A stretch of 64,000 nucleotides of DNA from Tyto alba (taxonomy: Eukaryota > Chordata > Aves > Strigiformes > Tytonidae), in contig NW_024881279.1 in the NCBI RefSeq assembly GCF_018691265.1, positions 6,477,243-6,541,242 of the forward strand, read 5' to 3'. Under the pieces are notes generated by a model. That model searched no databases and was not told the DNA's origin. It saw only the letters and a list, made by a program, of their open reading frames with translations. Of the stretch, positions 50,714 to 64,000 are shown piece by piece. Numbering within the stretch: the stretch's first letter is position 1; every line of letters begins with the position of its first letter. Made by a program: the position numbers and the translations under genes.

Positions 50714-51544
50714 AAACAACTGTGTGGGCTTTTATATACTAAGTTTCTTTTTTTAAACAGGCAAGAGAGATTACTTGGTATCTACTTTTTTCATTTAATA
50801 CCTTTTTTCCCCTCCTTGAGCCTGGCAACAATAAGAAATTTTGTCAAAATTTAAAAATGCAGACAGACCAAAGAACTGAAGAGTAAAAGAGCTGTGCATT
50901 AAAGTTCAAGTTGCAGTGTTTGACTGCAGCTTTTTTGTTTTTTTCAAACCTGGAAAAAGTACCCTAACACTGGAGCATCCCACGTTAAAGCAACTTTCAG
51001 TAGCAAGAAGCATTTACTCTCAAATGTTTAAATCCCTAAGGAGCTTCCAAGAACAATGGAAGCCCACACTGACAGATTCCTCAGAAGACACATTTGGTCA
51101 CAGGCTAGAGCGTGAAGTCCACGACCTAGCATTCTTAATGCCAGCGTTGCCTTCGTACTGACAGTAGGTTTAGTGATTACCCTTCTTTAAGTTCTGGAAC
51201 CAACTTTGCTGGCAGGGAGCGGCTAAGCTAACAGTGTCAGCGTGCCAAGTCCCATCGCGGGGGGGCTACGGCTGATCCATCGTGGGAGGAGGGCACAGGC
51301 TCGGCAGACAACTCCGCTGGAAGAGCCGAGAAATCCCTGCGGGCTGTCAGGGCTGCCTCGAAGGTCCTACGGACAACAGCGCAGCCTGGGAAACGAACGC
51401 ACCGCGCTTGACAGCTCCCTCCGAGGGGCTCCGACAACTTCTGCACCGTGCCTGGCTCGTCCACCTCCGCTGCCCAGGCGAGGAAGTTCCCGCGCCCCTC
51501 CTCAGCGCCGGTCGCGGAAGGTTCCTGAAGCCTGTCGCGACATT

Positions 51545-51567
51545 CCCCCCCCCCCCCCCCCCCCCCT
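51545..51567. repeat. Poly(C)/poly(G) run of 23 in the CpG island
   Basis: Twenty-three consecutive C on the plus strand followed by five T, so G23 on the transcribed-strand side of FAM13B intron 1. It can form G-quadruplex or i-motif structures. The exact length is prone to sequencing error. Confidence 0.9.
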
Positions 51568-51638
51568 TTTTCGCCCCACATGCCGGAGGGGCGACCCCGG
51601 CCCGCGCAGCCCCGCGCATGCGCCCCGCCGCCCCTCAC

Positions 51639-51960
51639 CGTTGCCGGGTGACTCGCCCTCCCCGCCGCCCTCAGCCCCCGCAGCAGGTTCCTCCGCCTCT
51701 TCCTACCCCGGCGGCCGGCGCGGGCCTCTCCTCGCCGCTCCGCTCTCCCTCGCAGGCCTCCTCCCCGCCGCTCTAACCGCGGTCTAGCCGCGCTGACCGA
51801 CCCTTCCGTCCGTCCGTCCGTTCGTCCGTCGGTCCCCAGAGCCGCCCGAGCGCGCCTCCGCGAGCGAGGAGAGAGGGTGGCAGAGAGCGAAGGGAGGGGG
51901 GGGGGGGGGAATGTGGGGTGTGGGGGGGGTCCCCAACGGTAGCGGCGGCAACTGGCGGAA
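51639..51960 (-). other. FAM13B: Probable FAM13B first exon (untranslated)
   Basis: A candidate donor GTGAGG lies on the minus strand at 51638-51637, inside the CpG island, after ...GGCAACG. The transcription start is not visible; the upper limit is set near the ETS/CRE-like site at 51956. The exon includes a CCGT-rich tetranucleotide repeat at 51805-51832 and a G/C run at 51896-51909. The donor could be replaced by another in this GC-rich stretch. Confidence 0.4.
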
Positions 51961-51966
51961 GTGACG
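51956..51966. promoter_or_regulatory. ETS/CRE composite motif in the FAM13B promoter
   Basis: CGGAAGTGACG, a well-known core-promoter element of CpG-island genes (ETS factor plus CREB/ATF half site). It lies about 300 bp upstream of the putative exon 1 donor, a plausible place near the transcription start. Confidence 0.5.
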
Positions 51967-54900
51967 CGCTGACTGACAGGTGCAGCGCGGCCCCCCCCCT
52001 CTCCCTCCCCTCGGGGTCACGTGCTGTGCGGGGCGGGGAGGGGGCGCTGGCGGCGGGGCGGGGCGGGGCGGTGCTGAGGGGAACCGGCCGCCGCCCCTCG
52101 GCCCCGGGCGGGAACAGCCGCCCGAGGTGGACGGGGAGGCTACCCGAGCCTCCGGCGCGCCCGGGAGCGCCGAGCAACGGCCCAGGGATCCGCTTTTTTG
52201 CTCTTGTTTTTAACCTGAGAGTGACTCAGCTATCCGCCGGCCTCGGCCCCTGCGGGCTCAGGGGGGGTGGCCGGAGGGTGACCGCGGGCCTTGGTGTCAC
52301 CGCGCGGGCTCCTGCTCGGGTCTGCATTGATCGTACCCACGCTAAAATATTTCCTGTAAATTTTTCTGAATTAAAAGCGTCGACAGCGATCGCTCCCAAA
52401 CACTCCTCAAGCGTAAGCACGCCAGAAGTAACAAAGTGCCCTTTGACAAAGAGCTAATGCATTTTGAAATACAAAATTTAGCACCCTTAAACTAAGTTAG
52501 CATAAGTTAGTGAGGAGATGCGAGCTTACACCAGAGGTGTTAAAAGCCGTGCCTGACAGTCTGCGGTTCCCACATGCCACGTTGAAACTACAACAGCTTT
52601 TTCTGTCATGCAGTGCCAGCAGCCATAGGTGGTGGGTTTAATAAAGCATTTAAGGAAATTTGGATTTAGTTAGTAAAAAAATCCTCTCAGGAAAAGGAGT
52701 GAAAAACTGACAAAGAATGTATGAAACAAAAAAAAATGACAGAAGTAGGATGGGATTAGTTGAAACTTTAATATTGCCAATAGCTGGGAGGGTTTTGTTT
52801 CAGGTTTTCCAACATGGATTCTAAATTTTATCTAGAGGTACATTTCTAAGACTCATTAAGAGGTTTTACATTTAGAATCCAAAGAAGGGAGTGTCAAAAT
52901 CCCACAGTAAATTAGCCTGATTTTAATCATATCTAAAACCATATTTTCCTCCTAGAAGATTTGGTATCATTAGGAGGTGCTATACAAAAACACTAAAATG
53001 TGTAGGGTCAGGGGAAGCGACCTCTCAGCAGGTTCATATTTGCTGTCAGTCTGCTTCCACAACAGATATCTACACTTGAACAGCTAATAAAATCTCCTTG
53101 CATCAGGATGAGGTTTCCGAATTTGTATTTTGTATACATAGCTGTGTTCTTTCTGATTCATTTAGCCTCATCAACAACAATAAAGATACTGAATCAGAAC
53201 AAGCTGGCAATTTTGTTGATGAAACATGGGAGAGAGCGGACTCCAGCTGGCTCTTCAGCAGATACATTGGCCAGTTGACAGGAATAAAACTGTAAGAAAC
53301 CTGACACAGAAAACACACACGGGGAGAGGAGACAGACAGCAGAGGCAGGCAGGTAGGCGCTGCACAGCACCTGTTTGCTGATTTTTGAGTCCAAGACAGT
53401 GTATTCCCTCCTCTGAACTGGCTCTGAGTGCGCCATTTCATGCCAGCTTATCCTACCTCCTTTCAAACGCTTCCAACGTTCCTTGCAGGGGGCAGACATA
53501 TGCAGTCCCAGGCTGCCATTTTAGTTTTTTCTGCTCACTTTCTGTTCTCACTGCCTGTTTCTGGTAGGTTGAGGTGAACCTGGGAGTTGTGGTTCTTTAG
53601 CCACTTTCTCTATGATAGTAAATTTAGAGGGAAGGGAGGCAACAACTTCATGGGCGGTTACATGGTTACACCCCCAAAATACAGCTGTTGAAGGTGTCTG
53701 CCTCTCAGATCATTGCTAAAAATTACAGTGGAGCAATGTAGTAGCTGTCCCCATCCATTTTCCTCTATCTCAGGACACAGCTCAAATTTTATGGTTGCAT
53801 TTTGTAATCCTCCCACTTACACGATATGCAGATGGCCGCACAGCTTAGATGCCCAGCGCAGTTTCAACAGTCCAGGCAAGACAACACGGAGCTCGGAGAG
53901 GCTCCTTTACCCTCTCCAAACCTGCAGGCACACGCAGAGCAGCCCCAACAAAAGCAAGAGTTGTGCAGGTGCATGGCTGAAGTCCCACCATGTGACATAG
54001 GACTGTCACCCACATGTCAGGACATATGACAGTGCACTGCCTTGCACAGTGACAAGGCCCCAGGGTGAGGCTGCTCACAAGGAGAAGGACCCATTCCCCA
54101 GCTGCTGCACAGCTTGGCAGATGCATCAGGTCAGCATCTGGCTCCTAGGACCAAAGAGCCAGAGTGGCATGGCACCCTTGTCTCATCAGTAAATCCATGT
54201 CCAGAGCCACACCACAAAGGGTGAGCCATTTCTGTAGCTCCGTGTGTTATCTTACCAGTCCAGCTAAGCTGCTCGGCCTAAAAGTTTTGCAGAGTTTCTG
54301 CTGATAGGTGCTCAGAGAATAACTCAGTAGATCTGGAATTATTACTAGTGTAATTCCCTTGTTTTCAGGAAGAGCTATTCATAAGCACAAGTCATTATTA
54401 CCGGTATATGTTGCAGAAGAACTGGAGCCATATTTCCTTCATGGGTCCCTGATGTCAGTCCTGACCTAGTATGACTTTAGAATAAATATTCTTTGAACAC
54501 TTTAGTGTCCAAGCAAGTCTAGTTCCAGCAACAGCCCTGCATTACTCCTCATCAGAAATTGATGCAAATGAAAGAAAAATAGCCCTATCTGAACTGTGCT
54601 TATTGTTCTACAAGGCTTAGTACAAACTGAGCTAGAATACTCCAGAACTTAAATCAATTTTACAATGCCATCCAATCCATTGAAAGTTGATAGCTTGCCA
54701 TGCAATTCTTTACCTTCATAGTGGGTCATTATCTTACTAGAAGGAAATGGAAATCTGATGCATAGCAAAGCAAGACACTGTCTGCTGTAATACCACTATA
54801 CTATATGCCAAGAGTTTTTGCTTGGGGGGGAAATTATCTGTGTGTCAGCAAAGTATTTGCTTTTGGTTTTAGTTGTCCATCTACAAACAAATTATTTTAT

Positions 54901-57751
54901 ATACTCTCTTGGACTTGGAAGTGGTCAGTTTTTGTCCTAAATGGATCTTACTGGTATCTTGCAAAAATATTGACAAACATGAGTCCTTTCAACACTAAAG
55001 AAAAATTAGCAAACAGTAACACTTTCCAGCAGGTTGTTTTCCTTTCCTGTGTGTTTCATCCAGAAACAGAGACTTTACTTTGTTCCTCTTTTCCAGCATT
55101 ATGAAATTTTCTAACAAACATTTGTTTCAGGATATCCAGCACAAAACACTTGGCTGTCTTGGACATCCGTAACTCTCCATGGAGGCTCTTGAATCAGCAA
55201 GTATCCAGTTCTCCTGACTCAGAGTGTTCAAAAGGGCACCTAAAAATCAAAGTCCATTTCTAAAGCTTTGCCCTGTATTAACAAATGAAGCTTCACAATG
55301 CTCAAACAAACAGGTGAAAGAATATATTTTATGGAAGCAGGACCTTCAGCACAGATGTAAGGATTTTTTTTTTAAGTTAGCGCAATATCAAAAGCACGTT
55401 CCGCACAAATGTCAGACATTTTTACTCATTTTTCTACCAGAGTTCTGTGATTAAAATAAACATTTACAGCATAAAATTTTTTTCCTGCCTTTGAATAGTT
55501 TTCAGAGCTGAATCTTGGTCTTGGAAGATCTGTCTTTAAAGTAGAGGTCTAGGAATATGGGGCAAATGTGACTTTTAAGGCTTGTTCACATTTTAATTAC
55601 AGGGTTGCAGACTTAGCAGGAGATAATTCTCCCCTTCTTGAAATTCAAGACATTGAAAGGTTAATTCAATCTTCTCAGTTCCATTTCCTTCCTTCTGTTC
55701 CCCTTCCCACACCCCCCCCCCATCTGTAGACAGCTGAGTTATTTGAATTTTATGCAAGCTAGTATTCATCCAAAGGGAAAAATCATTCAATGTATGCATC
55801 AGACAAGCAAAAATTACAATATTGCACACTTTCAGTTTTTAATTCCTATTTGCTTTGCTCTGCATTCACCAGTTTGGGCTGTAGACAGGCATGAGCGCTA
55901 AAGCTAGTCTCCACTTAAAAGTTAACTTGAATTTAAGCTTGAATGTCCCTATCCCTTTTGAATTCCTCTTCTTTGTGCTCACAAGGTTCTATACTTAAGC
56001 TGCCATGGTACTTTTACCTTGAGTTGAGGAAAAGCTACAGTTCAAATTAGCACAATTTATCTGCTGCCAACACAATTGCTTTTTGCTGCTCCCATGTTAT
56101 TCCATGGTGTGGTCACTCACACTCAAAGTATACTAACTCCAGAGGAGTCAGTTGGAGTGCACAGAGCTCAAATTAACCCAGTTATGAAGACATAGACTTA
56201 CTAAGACCACAACTGATTTCTGTACTTTATCTATATTGGCAAGAAAAAAGCCATAGAAGTAGTCATTGACAACATTCTAGTTTGGTCAGGTTCTGAAGAG
56301 ATAGCTGTTCACTTATGATGTTGCGAGAGGAAAATAGTCTCATCTTTTTTTTTTTTACATTAGAGAAGAAAAACAGCATTTAACATAACATAGTTGCAGT
56401 TTTCATTTGAACAGGCAGAAGTTAACAGATGTGGAACTTAGTGATTACTTCTTACATAATTGTTGACCTTGTACACAGTATGTAATACAGAGTAAGGCAA
56501 ACACATAGGTATAACAAACTTATAAAATTGGAGAATCATTTTTGAAAAATATGATGTATGAATCCTCTCGAGAAGAAATACAAGTTTTTATTCTGGAAAT
56601 TGCTCACAGAGATCAGCTAGAAAAGATACTTGGCTGCCTAGTCTCTTCCTCTGCTTCAGCAGTTTCATTTCTTTAAGCAGTTGAAAAACTTCAGGGTTTA
56701 TCTTCTTTTCCCCAAAACATAAAACCTACTTAAGCTGCCAGGAGGTCTCAGGCTATTGAAAGTGAAATGATCTGGCAGCACAAAGAGAAATGCTGGTTAG
56801 ACACCCATCAAAACTACATCCACAACCCTGTGTCCCAGAAGTCAAGGATACCACGCCTCTGCGTCTACCCCAGCACAACATGGACTGTAACGACAGACCC
56901 ACCTATTGTCCTTTTTCCGCTGGGCAAAAAGAAAAGCTGAAGTTAATATCAAGTGTAGTAGATCTCTGGATTTTATTATTTTATCTTGGATTACGTTGGT
57001 TCCAACAGTGGATTGTTTAATTCCAGAGCAGCCAGCTGTACTGAGAAGAGCCACGTTTGAGCACACTCCCAACGCTCACCCAAGACTGCTCTGTCTTACT
57101 CTTTCCCCAAGAGCTGCTGCTTGCAAGAGATGCTTCTGTCCAGAGACAGAAAGGAGAGAGATTAAAAAAATGGGTGTTAGTAAAGACTGGAAGTCATGCT
57201 AAACTAGTGTTTCTAGACCAGTATTCATCACGAACTGTCATGTGCTCTATAGTGTATTAACTAATGTGACTAATATATCACATGCTTCTTTCCTCACCCT
57301 GTCTTTGGAAGAGAAGCATGGACATTTTGTATTAATTTCTTTAATAATGCATGCATGTGTCACCACATTTTGCTAGAAAAGGCCAGGCTGAAGCCAAGTC
57401 CTTCATGTTGGAAGACACACTTTTGGGTCAGTTCTCAAGAAAGTTCTGTTGCAGGAACCTCCATCTGGTTAAACTTCTGAAAATTCACCCCCATACTGAG
57501 TTTTGTAAGACCAAAAAAAGAGGGAGAGAGGAAATCTCCACTCCCACTAGCTTATGTTTTCTCTTTTTTCTCTTTGCTGTGATGGGACTCCTACTATAGA
57601 CAGTTTAAACTCCAAAGCTATTTAGAAAACATAGGGTTGGAAAAAATAGCCCCAGCAGAAGAACTGTCTACAACTGATCTCTCCTTTCCCCCTATCATCT
57701 GTGTGCACCTACCCTTAAGGTTCAGTGGTCTCCATAAGGAAAATTACTTAC

Positions 57752-57780
57752 TTTTATCATTACCTTAGGTAATGATAAAA
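57752..57780. repeat. Near-perfect palindrome, 14-bp arms with 1-nt centre
   Basis: TTTTATCATTACCT and its exact reverse complement flank a single T. Each arm includes a GATA-type core (TTATCA / TGATAA), so it is also a pair of inverted GATA sites. Confidence 0.9.
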
Positions 57781-60727
57781 TATATAGTAGAAGACAAGTA
57801 TCGAGTATTTACACCCCAGCAGTGCAGCATTACAGCAAACACTCTGCCAAAGAGAGATCATTGCCTTCCTTACACCCCCAGGATTCATTGTCTCTTAGCC
57901 TGGGAACCTGTCTCCGTTCCCAAACATGGATATTTTTTTTGGCAGCAGGATGGAACAAAAGGCACAAAGAGAACTAAGAAAACCCTTTCAGTGAAGCTGT
58001 ACTCTTTTTTTTTTTTTTTTTCCCCTAAGGACGGGAAACCTTCTAAGGATAGCTTACAACACACCCAATCCTGCTACCTTTCTGGAAGGTGCTCAGTGTT
58101 CATAGGGACCTAAAGGATCTGGGGTGCTTGCAAATTCCAGCCCAGCTTTTGACCTTGAAAAATTAATCCCCCTACCTTTAGCACCAAAAATATCACAACA
58201 TTTTGAAAATGAAATCACTGTTATATTTGAGTGGGTGTGTTATTTCGAGACAGCACTAATGTGATTATAAAATCAGTTGTGTCAGCTTATTGGCTCAGCT
58301 ACAGGCACTGATCTGCTCGAGCGTCTGTTCCTGTAACCGGCTGCTCGCGTTAGGGTGCTTTGTCCCTCCTCAGCTCCGTATAGAAATAGATGCGATCTGA
58401 TTCCCACCGTTGCACCAAAGAGAAAGAACCCCCTTCTTCTTGCAGTTGCCCACCTAGTCTCCATGAATCTTGGCATTTCTAGAGCACCTCTTGTGCCAAA
58501 CATGAGCACAGCATCCTCCCGGCCTGGGAAAGGCTATAGCCCTTATATATACATATATACTTCTGTATGTCCCTGCAGCCCCAGCCCTGCGCAGCCTGGG
58601 CTCGCTGCTTCCAACTGACAACAGCCAAGGGAAAAAGCCGAGCAGCAGTGAGCTTCAAACCTCCCAGCCTCACTCTTCAGACATCCCTCCAAATTATTCT
58701 TTGCACTTGATCTCCCTTTAAACATTTCCTCTCACCTATTACTGCATCCTGGTAGCAAGTATTTGTTTTCCTCTGTTTCTCTGTGGGTGTCTGACAGACA
58801 CTCAGTGGCTTGCGCTGCCAGGCACGGTTTAATGCTGTCAGTGGTGGGTGACTCACTGGTATCAGAGGTGTCAGTCCTGGCAGGTTTGACTCAGCCCTTC
58901 ATCCTTTGGCAGCAGAATGAAAAAAAAAATTTCAATTTCCATTGTATCTGAGGCAGCTTTTCAGACACAGCTATACCAACATAGCTTTACGTGCTTTATG
59001 TGTATAGGATCTGTAAGGATCCTACAGTTTGCTTGTTCTGCTGGCTTGCTGTTTTTTCTCACTTCGATATGCTGGATCATTCAGCTGCCTCTGTGCACCT
59101 CAAAGACCATTGTGGTTCATTGCTACCACCGTCATCCCAAGGCCAGGTAAATGCCATGTTCCCCTTTTTGAAGGCGGTGACTCTGAAATCCTGAAATTAA
59201 AAACCTGTCAAATAACTGCTTTGCTGCTCATACAGCAAGAATATTTCAATTTCCAATAAAAAACATATGAGTAAAATATTACCTACCCATTTTTCCCTTC
59301 CATGACCAGCCTCAACACTGTGCAATGCCCTCAGGCCAAACTCCAAACTTTCCATACAAAAACTGCATACAGCGCTCTGTCCTACACAGAGTATGTGAAC
59401 GTGAGACTTGAATCCAACATGAGCTGTGTTTGACCACAGTGTCATACATACAAGCTACAGAAACTTGGCAGGCACTTTATGCCATGGTCAAGATGTTCGT
59501 TATGGAGACGAGTATCTTCTGATTTCAACTGAGAGTGAGAGCGTGTCATTTCTCATCATTCTGTTACATGGACTAACACTGTTGTACCTTTCTCAGAAAC
59601 CCAGCCCAATATCAATTAAAAACCCGTTCATCTTCAGCCTAAAAGTCTAAACAACATATCCCAAGATGTTTTTAATACTAGGTCTGCCAATAAATCAGGC
59701 AAATAAAATAGTGGTGGTGAAAAACCAAGCGTGCCCACCCTGTCTAATCGTGTTTAGAAAAGTGTGAGCTCTGCTGTGGATGTAAAGGCTGAGGCCAGGA
59801 CTACACAGAAAGTCAGAAGGGAGATTCTTCTGCTTTGCTGTCCTGAACACTTCATTTGCTCCCTACATCTGAGAGAATTTGTGCCAGTCTAAAAATCTAA
59901 GATGTTTTGACCTTGTAATCTCTCTTCATAATAAGAATTCTAATTCTTACTTGTAAAAATGGACAAATATTTAAGAAACTGAAATTCATGAACTGCCTGA
60001 ATTCATGAATCATTCAGATTGTATTTTAAAGTCTTTTCTGATCTTTTGATCTTCTAAATCTGGTGTCCAACCTAACAAGAAGAGGTTAATGCTCTCTCTT
60101 TAAACAGACACAAAGACTGTTCAGTGCCAAATCTGAGCTACGGCTTACACCGAATATTCAGCCAGTGGCCACCTTCCTGCTTATTCCCAGTGGGTTTCAG
60201 TCAAGAACACAGCTTTCTATTTTTGACAATTGGTTGAACTAATGGAGTGGAAGCAAGGGAACCGAGTCCTGACACTAAATATGACTGGTATGCACACACA
60301 GTGGTTTTGCATGGACAGCCAGTGCAGATGCAGAGGTAACCTAGCCAGCCTGCACAAGTCAACTGAGTTTTTAGTATAACAAAACTGTAGCTACATTGCT
60401 GCCAGGACAATCTTAGGTCCAGAAACAGCACAGCCAGGTTTTCACTGGGCTGAGCTCAGTGGGACCCAGACCATCTCTCTGGAGTTACAGCTGAGCAGCA
60501 TTATGCAGGTTTTTCCATCACTACAGTATTCCATTCTCTTTTACCTCAGATACCACAGACATGGCTACAGAGACAAAATGCTTTTAGACTGATGTTTGCC
60601 AGGGCATGCAGCAACCCCTGCATTCCCTCAAAATATGGAAAATGGGATGAATAAAAGGAAGAATCACTGGGTCAAAAAGAACTACTGTTTATGAATGCTG
60701 ATGAGGAAAAATAATTTTTCTGCATTT

Positions 60728-60790
60728 CACAGAATCATTTAGGTTAGAAAAACCTTTTAAGACCATCTAGTCCAACTGAAAACCTGATAA
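60728..60790 (-). mobile_element. CR1 LINE fragment (3' end, strongly 5'-truncated)
   Basis: The plus strand reads CACAGAATCAT, TTAGGTTAGAAAAACC and ATCTAGTCCAACT, the reverse complement of the typical avian CR1 3' end. The element is therefore on the minus strand with its 3' end at the left. It is diverged and only tens of bases long; its right limit is uncertain. Confidence 0.7.
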
Positions 60791-62149
60791 TTATTTCAAT
60801 TTAAGAAAAAATTGGAAGAAGAGGACCTTAAAACACATTTAAGCCATTTTCTCCATGCACACATATCAGACTCAAACCCCCTCTACCTAAGCCGATTATG
60901 CCAACAGAAGGATCCACAGCACCTTCCTGGGGCTCTCAATCAGCTGTGAGACATCTCTGCCTCCCTGAGCTCATTGTCCAGGCTCCCTTTATAACCACTA
61001 GAGAAACCCAGATACTCCTAGAGCACAATTAATTTTATCCCAAGTTAGTTGCTCCCTATTGACTACCATGGAGTCTAGACAAGTGATTCAGATGGAGACA
61101 TCCAAAGTTACACAATGGGAAACCCACACCAGCACGTAGGAGGATGCGCACAGCCCTCCCCTCCCAAACCTGAGGGCCTTGAAAAAGGATTCCCCAAGTA
61201 GCTTTGTGCTGCAGAGCTGGAGCCATGTCACAGCCACAGGGATGTCCACAGCCCTCAACAGCAGCAGCTCTAGGAGGTGGCTACAGGTAGTGCCCATATC
61301 TAATACGAAATGTGTCTTGCGAATACAGGGAAGGGCTAATAGCTACTTTAAAGCTTTTTCTGAATTACATCACTCGGGACCTGCAGTGCATTCTCCCTTT
61401 GCTGCAACTGAAGAGATTCCCTGTGAGCCAGCCCGGCGTGGTCCACTCCACGGGGATGGGTGGAATAGAGGGAATGGCCACACAAGTGGTATGAGCAAAC
61501 GAGGCTTCTTGCAAAGTGAAGGCAGGAAGGTTGGCTGTGGGCAGCTGCCTGGTTTGGCTTGTGGAGCCACACGCTGTCGGGCTGACGGAGGCACCAGAAA
61601 ACGGGTCTGTGGCTACCAAAATGGGAGCGAATGAAAGAGACATTGCTTTTTCCTTTCAGGACACATTCCTGGATGCCAGCGTGGTGCTCCGGCTGTGCTT
61701 ATTTTGGATTTGGTCCTCAACTGCAGCAGTTGTACCATGCCGGTGCTTAGAGCCCTCCTGAGTCCATGCATCTGCCAGCCTGGGCCAGTGCTGGATGATC
61801 CCCAGGCACGTTGCTGAATTTGCCTAAAAACTCCCCACAAACTGCAGCACCAGCCCTTAAATGAACTCCAGATCTCACCCTAACTCTGAACCTCAGCATT
61901 GTAAAAGAAGGGCAGGAAGAGAAACTTAAGTCTTAGTAAATGAGCAGAACAGAGGGGAAAAAAAAAAAAAAATCCCAAGATGTATTTTGGCAGTTTTCCA
62001 TGTCAATTTTCCCATTTCCCTCCCTCATGCACTTTCTGCAGCAGCAATCTGTCCTTTCCCTAAACACTGAGCAATCCCAGCACTAAACTAATCAATATTA
62101 ATAGCGATGGGCTCGGGCGGGGGGAGGAGAAGAGAGGAGAGGAGGGATT

Positions 62150-62218
62150 ACCCTGACCTTTTTCAACTCACACTGCCTCAGACGGCCACCAAGCAGCTGA
62201 GGAGAGAGCAGCCAGACG
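62150..62218 (+). other. Probable untranslated first exon of the beta-thymosin gene
   Basis: A GC- and purine-rich block (GGGCGGGGGGAGG near 62117) precedes a stretch ending GCAGCCAGACG|GTAATG, a plausible donor 0.9 kb before the coding exon. Beta-thymosin genes normally have one short non-coding first exon. The start position is a guess and the donor is moderate. Confidence 0.4.
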
Positions 62219-63090
62219 GTAATGCCATGTGGTTTTAGTAGCTTTTAATTTTTAAATTTTTTTTCCTGTGAATATTTACTTCTGTTGTCTCAGTGCAGAT
62301 AGCAATGAAATCTGATTGTCTTTGGGAAGAAAAAAATGTATTTATATCAGCCATCCCCCAGCCAAACCTTGCCTTGATGGGAAACTCCACTGAAATCAGG
62401 GGAATAAACCCCAGGCTGGATTTTGACTTGAATTTCTATTAAAAACAGGAATTGGCTTAGGGAAGTTTTGACAGGTGAAGTGTTGAATGCCGGTGTGCTT
62501 TGTGGATTTCTCTCATAATAGAGTATAATCAAACCCATTGAGCCTGTGACTGGGATACTGAGTGCTAGAGCAAACAAAGGGCTGGGTGAACCGGTCCTCT
62601 ATTGTTAAGCACAAGTGTCCACAGCAGCTCATCCAGATACAGGGATATGTATGCACTCAGGACAGGGTGCTCAGAATTAAAGACAAATCCTATTAATTAA
62701 AACAAAATCATAATTGAAGCTCCTTGTTCATATTGGATTTGGGGTTTATTGTAAACTTTCTGGTTAGCAGCATTTCTTAAGAGAGAGATTTACATCAGGA
62801 GGCATGGTGGATTAGTGGCAATTAATGTATTGTATTTTCTTTACTGAGATAGTCTCATTTCCATGTGCAAAATATGATTTTTAAAAATTCTCTCTGAGAA
62901 ATCTAGAAAAAAAATCTATTTATGTCTTTCCTCTTTTGCTCTGAAAGAGCCAAGCCTCAGGGAAAGGTCCCAGATTGAGGTGTTAGATTTGTGAGGGTAT
63001 TTTAATAAACATTTTAATGGTGTTTTCCCATTTTTTCTTTCAAGCAGAAAATGTTTTGCAGATGGCTGATATCACAGCACGAGCTAATGA

Positions 63091-64000
<910 letters not shown>

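Larger units (their letters stand above)
40899..51638 (-). other. FAM13B long first intron (10.7 kb)
   Basis: AT-rich. It contains several poly(A) tracts, a purine tract at 48034-48080 and a 22-bp tandem duplication at 41741-41784. No coding exon or repeat family recognised. Additional untranslated exons could be hidden here. Confidence 0.5.
51240..52340. promoter_or_regulatory. CpG-island promoter of FAM13B
   Basis: About 1.1 kb of very GC- and CpG-rich DNA in an otherwise AT-rich locus, at the 5' end of FAM13B. Visible motifs are CGGAAGTGACG (ETS plus CRE half, 51956-51966), TCACGTG (E-box/CLEAR-like, 52017-52023), a cluster of GC boxes at 52030-52070, and TGACTCAG (AP-1, 52222-52229). There is no TATA box. 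This is typical of a housekeeping promoter and may also fire on the plus strand. Confidence 0.8.
52341..62100. other. Intergenic stretch between FAM13B and the beta-thymosin gene
   Basis: About 9.8 kb with only short frames, none with a recognisable domain or splice context. It contains the palindrome at 57752-57780 and the CR1 fragment near 60728. Conserved regulatory elements could be here but are not visible from one sequence. Confidence 0.6.

Noticed and set aside
51242..52457. Several 130-180 residue frames on both strands in the CpG island
   Set aside because: High GC removes stop codons in all frames. The peptides are Pro/Arg/Gly-rich, overlap each other, and sit on the promoter and first exon of FAM13B.
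61179..61634. 151-residue plus-strand frame between the CR1 fragment and the beta-thymosin gene
   Set aside because: No domain, mixed low-complexity composition and overlapping frames on both strands in a locally GC-richer stretch; probably chance.

Overview
The window is vertebrate nuclear DNA, most likely from a bird. Introns are AT-rich. The promoter is a sharp CpG island. A CR1-type LINE fragment (about 60728-60790) has the bird/reptile 3' end, and the main gene is compact (about 51 kb). A turtle or crocodilian is not excluded. Almost all listed open frames are short intronic noise. Real coding sequence was found by reading splice junctions and reading-frame phase against a remembered protein family.

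About 80% of the window is one gene on the minus strand, FAM13B, a RhoGAP-like member of the FAM13 family. It runs from a CpG-island promoter at about 51.3-52.3 kb down to a 3' UTR ending near position 420. I could place 22 coding exons between 39709 (ATG) and 2654 (TAA). All junctions are GT/AG and all phases join, giving a 931-residue protein. A non-coding 5' exon (40732-40898) carries three short upstream ORFs. The CpG-island first exon probably ends at 51639. The N-terminal RhoGAP fold is followed by a long acidic, low-complexity middle, coiled-coil segments and the conserved FAM13 C-terminus.

From about 52.4 to 62.1 kb lies a gene-poor intergenic stretch with a CR1 fragment and small palindromes. 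At the right edge, on the plus strand, begins a beta-thymosin gene. It has a likely untranslated first exon ending at 62218 and a coding exon at 63139-63238 with the LKKTET actin-binding motif. Its last exon is outside the window or not recognisable.

The most interesting signals are within FAM13B. Two intronic candidate first exons (27437-27555 and 13111-13135) have ATG frames and donors in exactly the phase needed to join the next exon, and would make RhoGAP-less proteins. There is a 24-nt in-frame microexon. The RhoGAP domain has Gln in place of the arginine finger. Other points are the upstream ORFs and an unnamed repeat shared by two introns. I saw no bacterial, viral or CRISPR-like system and no exotic new system.
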